A stretch of 7,248 bases of DNA from Reyranella sp. Lineage in GTDB: Bacteria; Pseudomonadota; Alphaproteobacteria; Reyranellales; Reyranellaceae. A program made the translations under genes and the position numbers. Positions 5,334 to 7,248 of the stretch are shown in pieces. Under the pieces are notes generated by a model. The model was given only the letters and a program-made list of their open reading frames with translations. It searched no databases and was not told where the DNA came from. Each line of letters begins with the position of its first letter. Positions within the stretch are counted from its first letter, which is position 1. The stretch is from the NCBI GenBank assembly GCA_004296815.1, contig SCVT01000214.1, positions 1-7,248 of the forward strand, read 5' to 3'.

Positions 5334-6574
5334 GCGGCGACAGGCCACACGGGCCGGTGCTTCAGGCCGCCGGTGCGGAACACCAGGAAGCCGATGATCG
5401 CGAGGTTGGCGAGGTTGAACGCCACGCCGAGACCGAAGGCCGGCGCGTAGTAGGCGAAGTGGTCGTAGAGCATGCCGGCGAACCAGCTGCCGAACGCCAT
5501 GCCGCTCATCGCAGTGAAGAGCGTCAGCGGCATGCGCCATGACGCTTCCGACGACGGGAAGAGATCGCGGATCGCCACAGAGTAGGACGGGATGATGCCC
5601 GCGAAGCCCAGTCCGAAGGCGGCGGAGATCGCGAACAGGCCGGCCTCGTCCTCGGTCGTCAGGAAGAGCGAGATGGCCACGGCCTGACACGCCGATCCGG
5701 CGAGGATGGTGCGCAGGCCGCCGATCCGGTCGGCGAGCGCGCCCCAGGCCTGACGCGCCAGGAAGGCGGCCGCCAGCATCACCGACAGCATGACGGCGCT
5801 GCGCGTCGGATTGATGCCGATGTCGCTGCAGAAGGCCACGAGATGCGCCGACGGCACCGACATCGGGATACAGCAGAAGAAGCCTGCGACGCAGAGCAGC
5901 GCCTGCACGACGTTGGGATGCATGCCGGCGACGCGACGGCGTCCGCCGGCGCCGGCTGTCGCGGCATGCCGCGGCGGTGCGGGCGCGGCAGGCGGTGGCC
6001 GCAGGAACACGACAGCCGGAAGGATGACGGCCAGCACGACGGCGGCGTAGCCCAGCATCACGAACTGCCAGCCGACGGTGCTGATGCCGCGCTCGAACAA
6101 GGCGGGCCAGGCGACGCCCGCGACGTACTGGCCCGACGAGATCAGCGCGATCGCCGTGCCGCGCCGGCGGTCGAACCAGCGGCTGACATAGACCAGCAGC
6201 GGCGGATAGACGCCGCCACCGCCCAGGAAGCCCACCATCAATCCCTGGCCGACATAGAGCGCCCAGATCGAGCCGGTCGAGGAGAGCGCCAGCCCGCCCG
6301 CGATCATGCAGGCGCCGATGGCGACAGTGGTGCGCAAGCCGATGCGGTCGGCCAGCCAGCCCATCAGGATCCCGCCGGCGCCGGTGCCGACCCAGATCAG
6401 TGCGCCGGCCAGCGCCACCACCGCGCGTTCTATCCCGAGCGCCTCCTGCATCGGCTTCATGCCGACGACGATCAGCAGCGGCGCGCCGAACGAGATCGAG
6501 AGGATGCCTAAGGTGATCCACGCCGCACGCCACGAGGCGCGGCTTTCGACGCTGGATGCCGCGGCTTCGGCCAT
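5330..6574 (-). CDS. MFS transporter, monocarboxylate-porter-like
   Basis: A 414-residue inner-membrane major facilitator with about 12 predicted helices in two halves joined by a Pro/Ala- and Arg-rich cytoplasmic loop (about 192-218). The MFS loop 2-3 motif A appears as GWLADRIGLRTT (72-83) and is echoed in the second half as WGALADRIGGLRT (277-289). The stretch SRWFDRRRGTAIALISSGQY (131-150), with an aromatic-Arg-Arg-Gly-x-A core, resembles the monocarboxylate/oxalate-formate porter branch, so uptake of an organic anion is the likeliest role; this is inferred from similarity only. ATG 6572-6574 is preceded by AAGGGGGAA, with a second purine-rich AAGGAG further upstream. It is divergent from the Bug protein gene and converges on the FAH gene with a 4-base overlap. 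Confidence 0.9.
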   Translation of the reverse strand: MAEAAASSVESRASWRAAWITLGILSISFGAPLLIVVGMKPMQEALGIERAVVALAGALIWVGTGAGGILMGWLADRIGLRTTVAIGACMIAGGLALSSTGSIWALYVGQGLMVGFLGGGGVYPPLLVYVSRWFDRRRGTAIALISSGQYVAGVAWPALFERGISTVGWQFVMLGYAAVVLAVILPAVVFLRPPPAAPAPPRHAATAGAGGRRRVAGMHPNVVQALLCVAGFFCCIPMSVPSAHLVAFCSDIGINPTRSAVMLSVMLAAAFLARQAWGALADRIGGLRTILAGSACQAVAISLFLTTEDEAGLFAISAAFGLGFAGIIPSYSVAIRDLFPSSEASWRMPLTLFTAMSGMAFGSWFAGMLYDHFAYYAPAFGLGVAFNLANLAIIGFLVFRTGGLKHRPVWPVAA

Positions 6575-6671
6575 TTCCCCCTTCCGATCTCCTTGTTGTG
6601 ACCGTTCTAGTCTGTCGGAGCCGCCGCAGCCATGGCATCACTTCGGGCAACGAAATAGACGGGAGGACCTC
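6575..6671. promoter_or_regulatory. Divergent intergenic region between MFS and Bug genes
   Basis: These 97 bases must hold the start signals of two divergent genes. Clear ribosome-binding sites are present at both edges: GGGAGG (6661-6666) 5 bases before ATG 6672 on the + strand, and a purine-rich run before the MFS start on the - strand. TAGAAC, the complement of GTTCTA (6604-6609), is a possible -10 box for the MFS gene, but I find no matching -35 box. No convincing operator palindrome is seen. Confidence 0.3.
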
Positions 6672-7248
6672 ATGCGCTTGATGGCGAAATTCGGTTTCGT
6701 GATCCTGGCCGTGGCCGCGCTCGCGGCGCCGGCTTCCGCCCAGCCCTATCCCAACAAGCCGGTGAGGATCGTCGTGCCGTTCGGTCCGGGCGGTCCGGCC
6801 GACGTCTACGCCCGCGTGATCGCGCAGGAACTGTCCGACGTGCTGAAGCAGCAGTTCGTGGTCGACAACAAGCCCGGCGCCGGCGCGGTGATCGGCACCG
6901 ACATCGTCGCGAAGGCTGCCCCCGACGGCTACACGCTGCTGATGATGTCCAACACGCACACGACCAACGAGACGCTGCTCGCCACCAAGCCCTACGTGCT
7001 GATGCGCGACCTCGCGCCCGTGGCGCCGGTCAACTCGTCCGATCTCGTGATCGTGGTGAACCCCTCGGTGCCCGCGAAGACACTGCAGGAGTTCGTGGCC
7101 TATGCGAAGGCCAACCCCGGCAAGCTCAACTACGCCTCTTCAGGGCCGGGCACGCCCTATCACATGGCAGGCGAGTTGTTCAAAGCGATGAGCGGCACCG
7201 ACATGCAGCACATTCCGCACAAGGGCAGCGGCGAGGCGCGTGCCGCGG
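6672..7248 (+). CDS. Bug/TctC-type tripartite tricarboxylate transporter substrate-binding protein (partial, 3' truncated)
   Basis: The first 192 residues of a Bug-family periplasmic binding protein (usual length about 320), cut by the window edge. A Sec signal peptide is clear: MRLMAKF, a hydrophobic core FVILAVAALA, and a likely cleavage site after ASA (residue 23). The mature part starts with the family signature YPNKPVRIVVPFGPGGPADV (26-45), then FVVDNKPGAGAVIGTD (62-77) and APDGYTLLM (83-91). A later stretch has LNYASSGPGTPYHMAGELF (152-170) and HIPHKGSG (180-187). These proteins bind carboxylates or amides for TctAB-type uptake, but many are orphans lacking TctA/TctB, and no TctAB genes are visible here. 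ATG 6672 is supported by GGGAGG 5 bases upstream and by the signal peptide directly after it. Divergent placement beside an organic-anion-like MFS gene suggests a shared substrate or control. Confidence 0.93.
   Translation, partial: MRLMAKFGFVILAVAALAAPASAQPYPNKPVRIVVPFGPGGPADVYARVIAQELSDVLKQQFVVDNKPGAGAVIGTDIVAKAAPDGYTLLMMSNTHTTNETLLATKPYVLMRDLAPVAPVNSSDLVIVVNPSVPAKTLQEFVAYAKANPGKLNYASSGPGTPYHMAGELFKAMSGTDMQHIPHKGSGEARAA

Noticed and set aside
5316..6959. Minus strand open frame (547 codons) in another frame of the MFS region
   Set aside because: It starts inside the Bug gene and translates to an Arg-rich product; the MFS frame has motif A and membrane helices.

Overview
The window is chromosomal, GC-rich DNA with tightly packed genes. 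Its gene content and style point to an alphaproteobacterium, possibly a Rhodospirillales- or Reyranella-like or a Hyphomicrobiales-like soil or water organism. That placement is inference from GC bias, gene families (a Bug-type binding protein, an MCT-like MFS porter, a DUF1304 protein, a CHAD protein, a CobW-like GTPase) and general resemblance; nothing here gives a species. I see no mobile element, CRISPR array, phage gene or toxin-antitoxin pair. The base composition looks uniform by eye.

Layout. Positions 1-124 hold the last 40 codons of an unrecognised + strand gene. A small DUF1304 membrane protein follows (137-511, +), probably in the same transcript. It meets, tail to tail, a membrane-anchored SGNH/GDSL hydrolase (508-1512, -); the two stop codons share the tetranucleotide CTAG. 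Upstream of the hydrolase on the same strand lie a tRNA-Gln(UUG) gene with encoded CCA (1544-1618, -) and a flavin reductase-like gene (1694-2209, -).

A 196-base divergent intergenic region then leads into a + strand cluster: a CHAD-domain protein (2406-3260), a CobW/COG0523 GTPase with a strongly histidine-rich loop (3289-4455), and a fumarylacetoacetate hydrolase (FAH) family enzyme (4452-5333). The first gap is 28 bases and the second junction is an ATGA overlap, so the three are probably co-transcribed. The FAH gene meets an MFS transporter gene (5330-6574, -) tail to tail, again with 4 bases shared (CTAA). Divergent from the transporter, a Bug/TctC-type periplasmic binding protein starts at 6672 and runs off the window.

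How the parts may work together. The CHAD (polyphosphate-binding family), CobW (GTP-driven metal chaperone family) and FAH (Mg/Mn-dependent C-C hydrolase or isomerase family) genes could form a small metal-handling and catabolic unit, with the MFS porter and Bug protein nearby serving carboxylate uptake. This is a hypothesis from gene order only. I did not find a clearly new system; the most notable points are the CHAD-CobW-FAH arrangement, the His-rich metal-binding loop and two independent 4-base convergent stop overlaps.
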